From the NCBI RefSeq assembly GCF_009193295.2, contig NZ_CP059973.1:1860001-1924000 (forward strand): a stretch of 64,000 nt of DNA. The letters are read 5' to 3'. The notes under the pieces are model-generated. The model had not been told where the DNA came from and made no database searches. It was given only the letters and a program-made list of their open reading frames with translations. Source of the stretch: Bacteroides luhongzhouii (GTDB taxonomy: Bacteria; Bacteroidota; Bacteroidia; Bacteroidales; Bacteroidaceae). This document shows, one piece after another, positions 42,960 through 53,088 of the stretch (position 1 is the stretch's first letter; each line of letters opens with the position of its first letter). The position numbers were made by a program, and so were the translations under genes.

Positions 42960-44960
42960 ATGAGAAAAATATATAGAACTCTTTTATGCGGTAGCTTATT
43001 GCTCTTCTCGTTGGGATTTTCATCTTGTGAGGACTATCTAGACAAGGAAGCTGACTCTACTGTATCTGAAGAAGAAGCATTTAAGAACTTTAGGAATTTT
43101 CAGGGGTTTATCGAGGAAATATACAACTGTATTCCTGATAAGGAGAAGAACAATTATACTACTTCCTGGAATTGGGGAGATGATGAAATATTCAACCCGG
43201 AAGGTGACAGCCACATGACGCATCAGGTCGATTTGGGTAACTTCCGTGCATGGTCTACCAATAATCAATGCTGGCTCTATCGTACCGGCAGTGATCCTAC
43301 GGCTACTTATCATCCGAACAGTGACGGCAATGCTAAGTTTAAACATTCACTGTGGCCACATGCATGGTATTGTATACGTAAGGCTAACATCGGTATCGCT
43401 AATCTAGAAAGGTTAACGGAAGCTACGGATGAGGAGAAAAAATTGATTGCCGGTCAGCTTTATTTTTTCCGCGCATGGTGGCACTTTGAAATGATGCAAT
43501 ATTTTGGTGGCTTGCCTTATATTGATACAGTCTTATCTGCTACAGAGAAAATGTCTTTGCCACGTCTGAGTTATCAGGAATGTGCAGATAAAGCAGCAGT
43601 CGATTTCCGTATGGCAGCGGATTTGCTTCCTATTAATTGGGATAACACAACTGTTGGCAAACAAACCGCGGGTAAGAATGATTTGCGTATCAACAAGATT
43701 ATGGCATTAGGCTATCTGGGCAAGAATTATCTTTGGGCTGCCAGTCCTCTGATGGAACATGGTGCACAGCTAGGTGGAAGCAATACTTACAATTACAATA
43801 CAGAATATGCAAAAAAAGCAGCAGAGGCATTCGGAGAGTTACTGACACTTGTCGAAAGCGGGCAGACGCAATATGCATTGGCGCAGTTTGATTATAGTGA
43901 TATTTATAATCATACCAAATCGGCATCTGCTTCTAATAGTTATTCTGAAATATTCTATACTACTGGTCAGAACTGGAAAATGCCGGGTACTACAGAAGCT
44001 ATTTTCCGTGGTCCGTCCGAAGACTTCAACGGTAGTAACTGGAATATGACCAAGTTGTGGGGACCTAAAATTTATGGTTTGGTTGAACATGATAATATCA
44101 TCCACCAACCTACTGCCAACTATGTGAATTTATATGGTATGGAGAACGGTTTGCCATTGAGTGAAGATGAAACAAAATCCGGTTTTAGAAAGAATTTTCC
44201 ATTTAGAAATCGTGATGCCCGTTTTTATCATGACATAGTTTTTGACGGATTCCATTATGTCAATGCAGCTATTCCTGAAGCAGACAAGGAATTCTTGCGC
44301 TATTGCACTCTGTATACGGGCGGAGCTATGAGAGCCGTGGCCAATGCTAGCCGTACCGGCTATTTCATCCAGAAATTAGTACCGCATCAGGCTAATAAAT
44401 ATGACGGACTCTATAATTGGTCGGGTAACCTGCATACATATTTACCTTACATGCGTTTGGCGGATATTTATTTGATGTATGCTGAGGCTTGTGCGGCAGT
44501 AGACGGTGCTGCAGGTAAATCTACAAATTTTGGTAAAACGGCTGAAGATGCGATCAATACTTTGCGTAAACGTGCAGGAGTAGGCCCTGTTGGTGGAGGG
44601 GAACCGGGTGATGAAAAAGGTACTCTTTGTCCGGAATATATTTCCAATTCCCAGAAATTTATGGATGAAGTTCGTCGTGAACGTGCTGTCGAGTTGTCTT
44701 TTGAAGGTTTCCGCTTTAACGATTTGCAGCGTTGGTTGCTGCTGACCGAAGAGCCCTATACTATTAAGACTTCACAAGAATTCGAACGTGTAGAGAATGA
44801 AGACTTTTATAAGAATAATGATCCGGCAGAGGCAGAAGTGAGAAACTTCCGTGAGGAGACTATTTTGAAACGGGTATTTGGAACGAAGCATTACTGGTTC
44901 CCCTTATTGGATAATGACGTGTATCTGTATGCTGAATTCCCGCAGAATCCGGGATGGTAA
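42960..44960 (+). CDS. SusD-family glycan-binding lipoprotein (first of two in the xylan PUL)
   Basis: A 666-residue SusD-family lipoprotein (lipobox GFSSC). The N-terminal region (EDYLDKEADSTVSEEEAFKNF), the TPR-like segment (AGQLYFFRAWWHFEMMQYFGGLPYIDTV) and the C-terminal signature RRERAVELSFEGFRFNDLQRW are all present. It is somewhat long for a SusD protein, giving room for extra binding loops. It should bind xylan at the surface and cap the SusC encoded 10 bp upstream. The frame is open to 42930, but the ATG at 42960 starts the signal peptide and avoids overlap with susC. Confidence 0.95.
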   Translation: MRKIYRTLLCGSLLLFSLGFSSCEDYLDKEADSTVSEEEAFKNFRNFQGFIEEIYNCIPDKEKNNYTTSWNWGDDEIFNPEGDSHMTHQVDLGNFRAWSTNNQCWLYRTGSDPTATYHPNSDGNAKFKHSLWPHAWYCIRKANIGIANLERLTEATDEEKKLIAGQLYFFRAWWHFEMMQYFGGLPYIDTVLSATEKMSLPRLSYQECADKAAVDFRMAADLLPINWDNTTVGKQTAGKNDLRINKIMALGYLGKNYLWAASPLMEHGAQLGGSNTYNYNTEYAKKAAEAFGELLTLVESGQTQYALAQFDYSDIYNHTKSASASNSYSEIFYTTGQNWKMPGTTEAIFRGPSEDFNGSNWNMTKLWGPKIYGLVEHDNIIHQPTANYVNLYGMENGLPLSEDETKSGFRKNFPFRNRDARFYHDIVFDGFHYVNAAIPEADKEFLRYCTLYTGGAMRAVANASRTGYFIQKLVPHQANKYDGLYNWSGNLHTYLPYMRLADIYLMYAEACAAVDGAAGKSTNFGKTAEDAINTLRKRAGVGPVGGGEPGDEKGTLCPEYISNSQKFMDEVRRERAVELSFEGFRFNDLQRWLLLTEEPYTIKTSQEFERVENEDFYKNNDPAEAEVRNFREETILKRVFGTKHYWFPLLDNDVYLYAEFPQNPGW

Positions 44961-45002
44961 TCCCTTATGGTTACTGAATGTATAATTATAAATGAATAAA
45001 CA

Positions 45003-47837
45003 ATGAAACATATATATAGAAGATTCATTCTCAGTGCAGTGCTTGTTTTTCCGGTTGTTATTTCTGCCGGTGCACAAGAGTTGGCAGGGGAGAATGCAAG
45101 TTCGCTGCAAAACGATTCGTTGGTGCAGGTGGCTTTCCGAAAGGTTTCTCAGAACAATTTATTAGGAGGTGCCTCAGTAGTAAATGTAGAGGAATTGACG
45201 AAGAAAAATTACAATACATGGAGCTTGACCGATATGCAGGGATATGTCGGTGGTTATAATGGTAACTCATTGTGGGGAATGGATGAAAAGCTGATATTGG
45301 TGGACGGGGTACCTCGCAATATTGATTATATTTCTCCTACGGAAATCAGCCAAATAACCTTTTTGAAAGGTGCGCAAGCTGTGGTGCTCTATGGAAGTCG
45401 TGCGGCTAAAGGAGTAATTATGATTACAACCAAAAGAGGTAAGAGTACGGATCTTCAAGTAGATGTACGCGCCAATACAGGGTTTTATGTCGCAAAGAGT
45501 TACCCCGAATATTTAGGTTCGGCCGAATACATGACTCTTTATAATGAAGCACGTGCCAATGACGGGCTCGGTGCTCTCTATAGCGCGGAGGATATTTACC
45601 ATTATGGATCCGGTGAGAATCCTTATCGTTATGCTAATGTGAATATGTATTCGTCGGACTATATCAAGAAGGCATATAATCGTTCGGATGTTACAGCTGA
45701 AATTTCGGGTGGCAATCATCGTGCCCATTTTTATACGAATATAAATTATCTTCGTTCCAATGACGTTTTCAAAATCGGTGAAGCGAAGCATAATGGGACC
45801 AATGGTTTAAATATTCGTGGTAACGTAGATTTGACATTAAATGACTTTATTACAGCTTATGTGAATGCTAAAGTATCTTTCTATTCACGTCGTAGTGCCA
45901 ATGGGTCTTATTATTGGAGTGCGGCATCTACATTGCGTCCCAATCGTATTTCTCCGTTGATTCCGTTGAGCTATATTGATGCAAATGCAGTTAGTGCATG
46001 GGATTTGGTGGCGAATAGCAATAATATAGTTGATGGAAAATACTTTTTGGCAGGAACACAATCTGATATGACAAATGTATTTGGCGATTATTATGCTTCA
46101 GGTTATAGCAAAGCAACAGATCGTTCGTTCCAGTTTGATGCGGGAGTGAACATTGGTTTGGACAAGGTGTTGAAAGGACTCTCTTTTCATACTCGGTTTT
46201 CTGTAGATTACTCTACTGCTTATATTACTTCTTATAATAACAGCTATGCCACATATGCGCCTACCTGGTCTAATAATGGCGGGAAAGATATTATTGTCGG
46301 TTTGACAAAATACAATGAGGACAAGAAGTCCGGTGTGCAGAATATCAGCGGCAGTTCGGATAACCAGACTGTTTTATTCTCCGGCCAGTTCGATTACGAA
46401 AACACTTTTAATGATGATCATCATTTGGCTGCCATGTTAATAGCCTCTGGTTATCAACAAAGTTATTCAGGAGAATATCATAAGACAAGCAATGTAAATT
46501 TGGGCATGCAGTTGGGATATAACTTCCGCAATAAATATTATGCCGATTTTGGTGGGGCTGTTATACATTCCGCAAAGTTGGCTCCGGGACATCGTAATGC
46601 TTTCTCACCTTCTTTGACATTGGGCTGGAAATTATCAAACGAGAGCTTTCTGGAAAATTCTCCGGTAGTGGACGAACTGATGTTGAGTGTGTCCGGTAGT
46701 ATCTTGAATACGGATTTGGGAATTGACAACTATTATATGTATGATGGTTATTACAATCAGTCGGACGGTGCATGGTGGGGATGGCGCGAGAGTGTATCCC
46801 TACACTCTACTAACTCCAAACAAGGGGCGAATGAAGACTTGAGCTTTATCAAGCGTAAAGAGCTTTCAGTTAATCTGAAAACTTCTTTATGGAACCGGAT
46901 GATAACAGCGGATGCATCTTTCTTTGTTAATTCAATCGAAGGTAAAGTCGTGACTTCTACTACTCAGTATCCGGAGTATTTCTTCACTTATTATCCGACT
47001 GCTTCGTTTCGTCCGTACATCAACTACGATAATGACCGTCGCATGGGATTTGATTTCAACGTAAACTACAACAAACGTTTCGGCAAGGTTGATTTTACAG
47101 CGGGCGTTACCGGAACTTACTATACAACGAAAGCTACCAAGCGGGATGAATTGTATCAGGACAAATACCAATATCGTAAAGGATATGCTGTTGACGGTAT
47201 TTGGGGATTACAGTGCATCGGATTCTTCAAGGATGAGCAGGACATCATCGATTCTCCAGAACAGCGTCTTGGCGGTACAATAAGACCGGGTGATTTGAAG
47301 TATGTAGATCAGAATAATGACGGTATAATTGATGATAAAGATCAGGTTTATCTGGCTCGTGGAGGTTGGTATGGAGCTCCCTTGGCGTTGGGTATAAACT
47401 TGACTGCTAAATGGAAAGGATTAACTTTCTTTGTATTGGGTACAGGTGAGTTTGGCGGACATGCCATGAAAAACAACGAGTCTTATTATTGGATATCCGG
47501 TGAAGATAAATACTCGGCAGTAGTCCGGGGGCGTTGGACTCCGGAAACGGCAGCAACAGCTACTTATCCGCGTCTGACTACAGAAAGTGGAACTAATAAC
47601 TTTTATTCTTCCGACTTCTGGATGTATAAGACGGATGCTTTCCGTTTGGCAAAAGTACAGGTCACGTATGACCTGCCTTCCAAGTGGTTTAAGAATAGTT
47701 TTGTTCATGGAGTATCCGCATATATCAGCGGTTCTGATTTGCTCACAATATCCAAGGAACGCAAGGCGCTGGAATTGAATGTTGGCTCCAGCCCGCAATG
47801 CCGCTTCTATAATTTAGGTGTGACTGCAACTTTCTAA
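45003..47837 (+). CDS. Short SusC-like TonB-dependent transporter lacking the N-terminal regulatory domain
   Basis: A 944-residue transporter, about 100 residues shorter than its neighbour. After the signal peptide (ISAGAQ) it moves almost directly into the plug (LILVDGVPRNIDYI, ITFLKGAQAVVLYGSRAAKGVIMITTKRG) and then the barrel, ending FYNLGVTATF. The carboxypeptidase-like domain is missing, and instead of a standard EEVVVVGYG TonB box there is DSLVQVAFRKVSQNNLLGG. The stop and start context shows no frameshift, so this appears to be its natural form. It is paired with the second SusD and probably handles a different oligosaccharide size or pattern. Confidence 0.92.
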   Translation: MKHIYRRFILSAVLVFPVVISAGAQELAGENASSLQNDSLVQVAFRKVSQNNLLGGASVVNVEELTKKNYNTWSLTDMQGYVGGYNGNSLWGMDEKLILVDGVPRNIDYISPTEISQITFLKGAQAVVLYGSRAAKGVIMITTKRGKSTDLQVDVRANTGFYVAKSYPEYLGSAEYMTLYNEARANDGLGALYSAEDIYHYGSGENPYRYANVNMYSSDYIKKAYNRSDVTAEISGGNHRAHFYTNINYLRSNDVFKIGEAKHNGTNGLNIRGNVDLTLNDFITAYVNAKVSFYSRRSANGSYYWSAASTLRPNRISPLIPLSYIDANAVSAWDLVANSNNIVDGKYFLAGTQSDMTNVFGDYYASGYSKATDRSFQFDAGVNIGLDKVLKGLSFHTRFSVDYSTAYITSYNNSYATYAPTWSNNGGKDIIVGLTKYNEDKKSGVQNISGSSDNQTVLFSGQFDYENTFNDDHHLAAMLIASGYQQSYSGEYHKTSNVNLGMQLGYNFRNKYYADFGGAVIHSAKLAPGHRNAFSPSLTLGWKLSNESFLENSPVVDELMLSVSGSILNTDLGIDNYYMYDGYYNQSDGAWWGWRESVSLHSTNSKQGANEDLSFIKRKELSVNLKTSLWNRMITADASFFVNSIEGKVVTSTTQYPEYFFTYYPTASFRPYINYDNDRRMGFDFNVNYNKRFGKVDFTAGVTGTYYTTKATKRDELYQDKYQYRKGYAVDGIWGLQCIGFFKDEQDIIDSPEQRLGGTIRPGDLKYVDQNNDGIIDDKDQVYLARGGWYGAPLALGINLTAKWKGLTFFVLGTGEFGGHAMKNNESYYWISGEDKYSAVVRGRWTPETAATATYPRLTTESGTNNFYSSDFWMYKTDAFRLAKVQVTYDLPSKWFKNSFVHGVSAYISGSDLLTISKERKALELNVGSSPQCRFYNLGVTATF

Positions 47838-47870
47838 TACAGATTATTTCAATAATTAAAGAACGAAATT

Positions 47871-49658
47871 ATGAAAAATATATTCAAATTATTGGCTTTC
47901 TTACCTCTGCTGACTGCTTGTGACGATTTGTTTGAACCGGCACTGGAGAACAACAGAGATCTTGAGGCTATGTATAAAGAACCGAGCTATGCGCAGGGTA
48001 TACTTGCGAACGCTTATATTATACTTCCTTACGAAACTTCACCTACAAGTGACTTGGCTACGGATGATGCTGTGACTAATGAGATTTCCAGTAACTATCT
48101 GCGAATGGCTACAGGTTCCTGGACTGCCAATAATAATCCGGTTTCCCAGTGGCAGAATCGTTTCAATGCTATCCAGTATATCAATCTTTTTTTGGAGAAT
48201 GTAGATAAGGTAGAATGGGCAAAAGATGAACGTATCTCTACCATGTTTCTTGATCGTTTGAAAGGAGAGGCTTATGGGTTGCGTGCACTGCATATGTATT
48301 ATTTGTTACGTGCACATGGTGGTAAGATTGCGGACGGCACATTGATGGGAGTACCTATTATTTTGAAATCGGAAGGACCGGATGCGGATTTTAATCATGC
48401 TCGTGCCACTTATTCCGATTGCGTGAAGCAAATAATGGAAGATGCTGATAAGGCTATCGAATTATTGCCGCTCGATTATAAGAAATTTGCAGATAGTGAG
48501 ATACCGGAAAAATATAAAAACATCGGTGTGACGAATGCGAGTGATTATCGGCGTGTTTGTGGTGAAGAATATAGAGGGTTGATGAGCGGACGGATTGCAT
48601 TGGCAGTCCGTGCACAAACGGCTCTGTTAGCTGCCAGTCCGGCATTTCAAAGCGGGTCGGGAATGACTTGGGAACAAGCTGCCGATTATGCTGCTGAAAT
48701 TATAGAGAAAGCTAACGGTGGCGGCGGCTGCGGGCTGGATGCAGATGGATTGGAGTGGTATACACTTGCGGATAAAGATTATGGAACGGGCGGCAGTCCC
48801 GCCGAGGTTATTTGGCGTAGTAGTACAGATGATAATAATACATTGGAAACAGCTAACTTCCCTCCATCACTTTACGGAAACGGTCGTGTCAATCCTACCC
48901 AGAATCTGGTGGATGCCTTTCCTATGGCGAACGGTTACCCTATTTCTGAAACATCAGGCAATTACGATGCAGAAACCCCGTATGATAACCGTGATCCGCG
49001 TTTGGCAAAATACATCGTTTACAATGGTAGCAAGCAAGGTCCTAGTGATACGGAAATTATTACAGGGACTTACGGAACGAATACAGACGTTGTGAATAAG
49101 GAAAGCGGAAGGTCTACTCGTACAGGTTATTACTTGCGGAAACTATTGCGTAAAGAGTGTAACCCTAATTCACAGTATAATACAAAGAAGAAGCATTATA
49201 CCGCACGTATCCGTTATACAGAGATGTTTCTGATTTATGCGGAGGCGGCTAATGAGGCTTGGGGACCACAGAATAAGCATGGACATCTTTTTAGTGCTTA
49301 TGATGTAATCAAAGCCATTCGTACGCGTGCCGGTTTAGGTATCGATAATGGAGATGCTTATTTGGAGAGCATAAAGGATAATAAAGACAAGATGCGTGAA
49401 CTAATCCGTAATGAACGCCGTATCGAACTTTGTTTTGAGAATTTCCGTTTTTGGGATTTACGTCGCTGGAATGTTGATTTGACCAAACTGAATGAAACTG
49501 CTCTTGGGGTGGAAATAAGCAAGAATGGTTCTGTAATGAACTACTCTCCGCTTACGGTAGAGAAAAGGAAGTATGAGGAGTATATGATTTACGGGCCAAT
49601 ACCTTTTGCTGAAGTAATGAAGTGGAGCAATCTGGAACAGAATGTCGGTTGGAAATAA
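47871..49658 (+). CDS. SusD-family glycan-binding lipoprotein (second of two in the xylan PUL)
   Basis: A 595-residue SusD-family lipoprotein (lipobox PLLTAC). The N-terminal part (YAQGILANAYIILPYETSPTSD) matches the family but differs from the first SusD. The TPR-like segment (LKGEAYGLRALHMYYLLRAHGG) and the C-terminal signature RNERRIELCFENFRFWDLRRW are clear. It lies 33 bp after the short SusC and should form its lid. Two different SusC/SusD pairs in one xylan PUL suggest capture of two classes of xylan fragments. Confidence 0.95.
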   Translation: MKNIFKLLAFLPLLTACDDLFEPALENNRDLEAMYKEPSYAQGILANAYIILPYETSPTSDLATDDAVTNEISSNYLRMATGSWTANNNPVSQWQNRFNAIQYINLFLENVDKVEWAKDERISTMFLDRLKGEAYGLRALHMYYLLRAHGGKIADGTLMGVPIILKSEGPDADFNHARATYSDCVKQIMEDADKAIELLPLDYKKFADSEIPEKYKNIGVTNASDYRRVCGEEYRGLMSGRIALAVRAQTALLAASPAFQSGSGMTWEQAADYAAEIIEKANGGGGCGLDADGLEWYTLADKDYGTGGSPAEVIWRSSTDDNNTLETANFPPSLYGNGRVNPTQNLVDAFPMANGYPISETSGNYDAETPYDNRDPRLAKYIVYNGSKQGPSDTEIITGTYGTNTDVVNKESGRSTRTGYYLRKLLRKECNPNSQYNTKKKHYTARIRYTEMFLIYAEAANEAWGPQNKHGHLFSAYDVIKAIRTRAGLGIDNGDAYLESIKDNKDKMRELIRNERRIELCFENFRFWDLRRWNVDLTKLNETALGVEISKNGSVMNYSPLTVEKRKYEEYMIYGPIPFAEVMKWSNLEQNVGWK

Positions 49659-49675
49659 TTGTAAAATAATAAATA

Positions 49676-50743
49676 ATGAAGCATATGAAATTAATTAAAT
49701 TAATATTTGCCATGTCAGTTGGAGTCTTTGTTTCATGGACGATGACATCCTGTGAAAATCAAGATAATGAATTTCCTGATTATGAGGGCGGCACTTCAGT
49801 CTATTTTGCAACCCAGTATCCGGTGAGAACGTTGGTTATGGGTGAAGATGAGTATGATACGACGCTGGACAATGCTCATAAATGTAAGATTAATGCTACT
49901 ATGGGCGGTGTTTATGCTAATAAGAAGGATATCACGATAGATATTGAAGTAGATAATACATTGTGTGATAACCTTTATTATTCGTATACTTCTGCATCTG
50001 AAAATGTGCCGGTAAAAGCTATGCCTTCCAACTACTATACATTATCTGATGATAAGATCACTCTGAAGAATGTATTGATGGATGGTGTGGAAGTCTCATT
50101 TACTGATGCTTTTTTTGCTGATCCCGAAGCATTGACCGCTACCTATGTTATACCTTTGGTAATGACAGGTGTGACTAATGCTGACCGTATTTTGAATGGT
50201 ACTTTGTCCGAAGGGGCAGAAGCCGTCAGATGTAATTCGTCAGTGTGGTTGGTGCAACCACAGGATTATGTACTTTATTGTGTGAAATACATCAATAAAT
50301 GGACTGGTAAGTATCTGCGTCATGGCGTGGACAAAGTGACAGAAAACGGGACAACTACCGAGAATGATCGCCATAACGAGTATGTAGAAGATGATGAAAT
50401 ATGTCAGGCTGTAACAAAATCTTTGACTGAAACCATTCTTACAGTTACTACCAATTTAGGGACAACAGACAATCCGCGTAATATCAGTTATAAGTTGCTG
50501 CTGGTTTTTAATGGCGATGAATGTGTGGTTTCCGGGTTGGACGGCGTTACGGCTACTGGTACTGGTAAGTTTGTTCAAGACGGTGAGAAGAATAGTTGGG
50601 GTAATAAAGACCGTGATGCCATTTATTTGAAGTATACTGTGGATTTCAGTAATGGATTAAAGCTTGAAACAGAAGATACACTGGTTGCGCATAGTCGTGG
50701 CGTGGCAAGAGAAGATTTTACGCCGATCTATGTGAAGAATTAA
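49676..50743 (+). CDS. DUF1735-type surface lipoprotein (probable xylan-binding SGBP)
   Basis: A 355-residue lipoprotein (lipobox TMTSC). Residues about 35-170 resemble the DUF1735 beta-sandwich (TSVYFATQYPVRTLVMGEDEYD; AMPSNYYTLSDDKITL), and the second half (YVLYCVKYINKWTGKYLRHGVD) resembles a lipocalin-like or DUF5627-type domain. No catalytic site is visible. Placed directly after SusD and before the GH10 xylanase, it is probably a surface glycan-binding protein that holds xylan chains. Starts at 49676 and 49685 are both possible. Confidence 0.8.
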   Translation: MKHMKLIKLIFAMSVGVFVSWTMTSCENQDNEFPDYEGGTSVYFATQYPVRTLVMGEDEYDTTLDNAHKCKINATMGGVYANKKDITIDIEVDNTLCDNLYYSYTSASENVPVKAMPSNYYTLSDDKITLKNVLMDGVEVSFTDAFFADPEALTATYVIPLVMTGVTNADRILNGTLSEGAEAVRCNSSVWLVQPQDYVLYCVKYINKWTGKYLRHGVDKVTENGTTTENDRHNEYVEDDEICQAVTKSLTETILTVTTNLGTTDNPRNISYKLLLVFNGDECVVSGLDGVTATGTGKFVQDGEKNSWGNKDRDAIYLKYTVDFSNGLKLETEDTLVAHSRGVAREDFTPIYVKN

Positions 50744-50762
50744 TCGTTAAATCTAGAAGAAT

Positions 50763-52961
50763 ATGAAATACTATAATAGAATTTTACTGCTTGCTATGGT
50801 TGCCGGAATAACTGTATCTTGTGCGGATGCGCTTTTTGCGGACTACAAGACAGAGAAACCGGAGAGTCTGAAAAAGTATGAGTACTTGAACGAATATGGT
50901 GATTTGAAAACATATATTGACCGTATCTCCCATCCCGACTTCAAGTTGGGAACGGGGGTCACGGTGAGTGATTTCTTGAAGCAAGATTTGGTTTATACTT
51001 TGACTGTCAACAACTATGACGACGTGACGGCTGGTAATGCCATGAAATATAGCTCCTGTGTAGATGCCAAAGGAAATATGGATTTCGGCACAGTCAAGAA
51101 GTTTGTGAAAACTGCAAAAGAAACAGGAATTAGTATTTACGGGCATACGCTCTGTTGGCATTCACAGCAGCAAAATGCTTATTTGAATGGGCTGATTGCG
51201 GATAAAGAACCGGAACCGGTTCCTGGTAGTTCAGAAATCGCACTTCATATAAAAACCTCGAAGCCTCAAGTGAATGTATGGGATTGGGAATTGTATTATG
51301 ATTTGGATGAAGCATTAATAGCAAATCAAGAATATACTATAAGTGTGCGGATGAAGGCTTCTTCGGCTATAACCTTTCCGTTCTGGCCGGGGAAGAAAGA
51401 TGGGACTGACACTCAATATGGTGCAGGGACCTTTTCAGCGGGTGAGCAATGGTCAACTAACACATTCACGTTTACGCCTTCTGCTGATATCGATAGGTTA
51501 CGGTTCTGTTTCGGTTTGTTTGGCGGTGATTTGTATTTTGATGATTTAACATTGACTGCCTCGGGCTCTGATAGAAATTTGATTATGAACTCTACTTTCG
51601 AAGAAAGCAAAGATCTGTCCCGATGGAGTAAAGCGAGTTGGATTGATTTTGCTTATGGGATAGAGGAGGTCCAGGAAAGTGGATCCGTGTTAACTAATGT
51701 ATATATATTAGAGGATGACTTTTCAAGCGGAACAGCTATGATGGGTTGGGGAAATAACTCGACTCGGCAGGTGATTGACGGAGTACATCAAATGACAAAT
51801 CCGTCGGAAGTAAATTCTTGGGAAGCACAGGCAGGCTATGATTTTTCAGCTCCTTTGACAGAAGGGACTACCTATTTTTTAAAGATGAAGATTAAAGGCA
51901 GTGTAGCAGGTAGTATTGGGGCGGTCTTTCAAAAACCGGACGGATTTGCCGGGCGTGGTGACTTCCCTTCCATACCAATTACAACAGAATGGGAAGAGGT
52001 TACTGTATTTACCAACTGCACGGGAGATGCGGCTACTCGTATTCTTTTTAATTATGGGAAGTATGCCGGTACCATCTATATTGATGATTTGTCTATATAT
52101 TGGCAGAAGTCGGGTAATACGATTCCTCTGACTCCTGAAGAGAAAGAAGAAATCCTCACGAACGAATTGGAACGTTGGATTAAAGGTATGTTGGAATCTT
52201 GCGGTGGTTATGTTAAGGCATGGGATGTCGTGAATGAACCTATTTCCGGAAAAGATTCGGATGGGGATGGCTATTACGATCTTCAGTCAGCTTCTCAAAC
52301 AGATGATAATGGTGTTTCCGGTGAAAACTTCTATTGGCAGGATTATTTGGGTGATGATTACGCCCGTATTCCGATTAAGTTTGCGCGTAAGTATTTTGCG
52401 GAGTCCGGTGGTAACCCTGATGAGTTGAAACTTTTTATTAACGACTATAATCTGGAATCCGACTGGGATCAGAATAAGAAGTTAAAGAGCTTGATACATT
52501 GGATCGAACGTTGGGAATCTGACGGGGAAACAAAGGTGGACGGTATCGGTACTCAAATGCATGTGTCTTACTATATGAATCCTGCTACTCAGGCTAGTAA
52601 GGAAAACGCCATTATCAATATGTTTACCCTGTTAGCTTCTACCGGTAAGCTCATAAAGATCACAGAATTGGATATGGGTATTGTCGATGCAGCCGGTGAA
52701 ACGATACTGACGGAGAGTCTGACAGACGAAATGCAGCAGAATATGTCTGATTTCTATCAGTTCATTATTGAGAAATATTTTGAGATTATTCCGGTGGCAC
52801 AGCAATATGGCATCACTCATTGGAGCCCGACAGACAGCCCTTCTGAAAACTCCTTCTGGAGAAAAGGACAGCCAATTGGTCTGTGGGATTTGAATTACAA
52901 CCGCAAACCTGTTTATGTCGGTTTCCTTGAAGGTTTGAGAAATGGTACTGCCAGTAAATAA
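50763..52961 (+). CDS. GH10 endo-beta-1,4-xylanase with CBM insertion, surface lipoprotein
   Basis: A 732-residue GH10 xylanase (lipobox ITVSC). The catalytic barrel is split: its first part (residues about 40-140, with GHTLCWHSQQ) is followed by two beta-sandwich modules at about 155-300 and 300-455 that look like CBM4/CBM22-type xylan-binding modules, then the rest of the barrel. The acid/base is Glu492 in WDVVNEPISG and the nucleophile Glu635 in ITELDMG. Such insertions are known in Bacteroides surface xylanases. It is the endo-acting enzyme that cuts xylan for SusC/SusD uptake. Confidence 0.95.
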   Translation: MKYYNRILLLAMVAGITVSCADALFADYKTEKPESLKKYEYLNEYGDLKTYIDRISHPDFKLGTGVTVSDFLKQDLVYTLTVNNYDDVTAGNAMKYSSCVDAKGNMDFGTVKKFVKTAKETGISIYGHTLCWHSQQQNAYLNGLIADKEPEPVPGSSEIALHIKTSKPQVNVWDWELYYDLDEALIANQEYTISVRMKASSAITFPFWPGKKDGTDTQYGAGTFSAGEQWSTNTFTFTPSADIDRLRFCFGLFGGDLYFDDLTLTASGSDRNLIMNSTFEESKDLSRWSKASWIDFAYGIEEVQESGSVLTNVYILEDDFSSGTAMMGWGNNSTRQVIDGVHQMTNPSEVNSWEAQAGYDFSAPLTEGTTYFLKMKIKGSVAGSIGAVFQKPDGFAGRGDFPSIPITTEWEEVTVFTNCTGDAATRILFNYGKYAGTIYIDDLSIYWQKSGNTIPLTPEEKEEILTNELERWIKGMLESCGGYVKAWDVVNEPISGKDSDGDGYYDLQSASQTDDNGVSGENFYWQDYLGDDYARIPIKFARKYFAESGGNPDELKLFINDYNLESDWDQNKKLKSLIHWIERWESDGETKVDGIGTQMHVSYYMNPATQASKENAIINMFTLLASTGKLIKITELDMGIVDAAGETILTESLTDEMQQNMSDFYQFIIEKYFEIIPVAQQYGITHWSPTDSPSENSFWRKGQPIGLWDLNYNRKPVYVGFLEGLRNGTASK

Positions 52962-53019
52962 ATGAGATAGAAAACTATCATGTAGTTTATGCTGATTTAG
53001 ATTAGGCACGCTCGTCCGG

Positions 53020-53057
53020 ATAGCGGAGTCTCTCGATAGAGCTCCGCTATTATTTTA
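53020..53057 (+). terminator. Hairpin between GH10 and GH5 (possible partial terminator)
   Basis: ATAGCGGAG (53020-53028) pairs with CTCCGCTAT (53042-53050). Beyond a one-base bulge, CTCT/AGAG continues the stem around a CGAT loop, and TATTTTAAA follows. It is a good intrinsic terminator inside what otherwise looks like one transcript, so it may lower expression of the GH5-esterase-GH43 genes or protect the upstream mRNA. Confidence 0.75.
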
Positions 53058-53088
53058 AATAGATGTAATTAAATAGATTGATGAAATT

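Noticed and set aside
45003..45200. The short SusC as a frameshifted or truncated gene
   Set aside because: A full signal peptide is present at its own start, the gap from the SusD gene is only 42 bp, and no remnant of a regulatory-like domain is found in any frame there.
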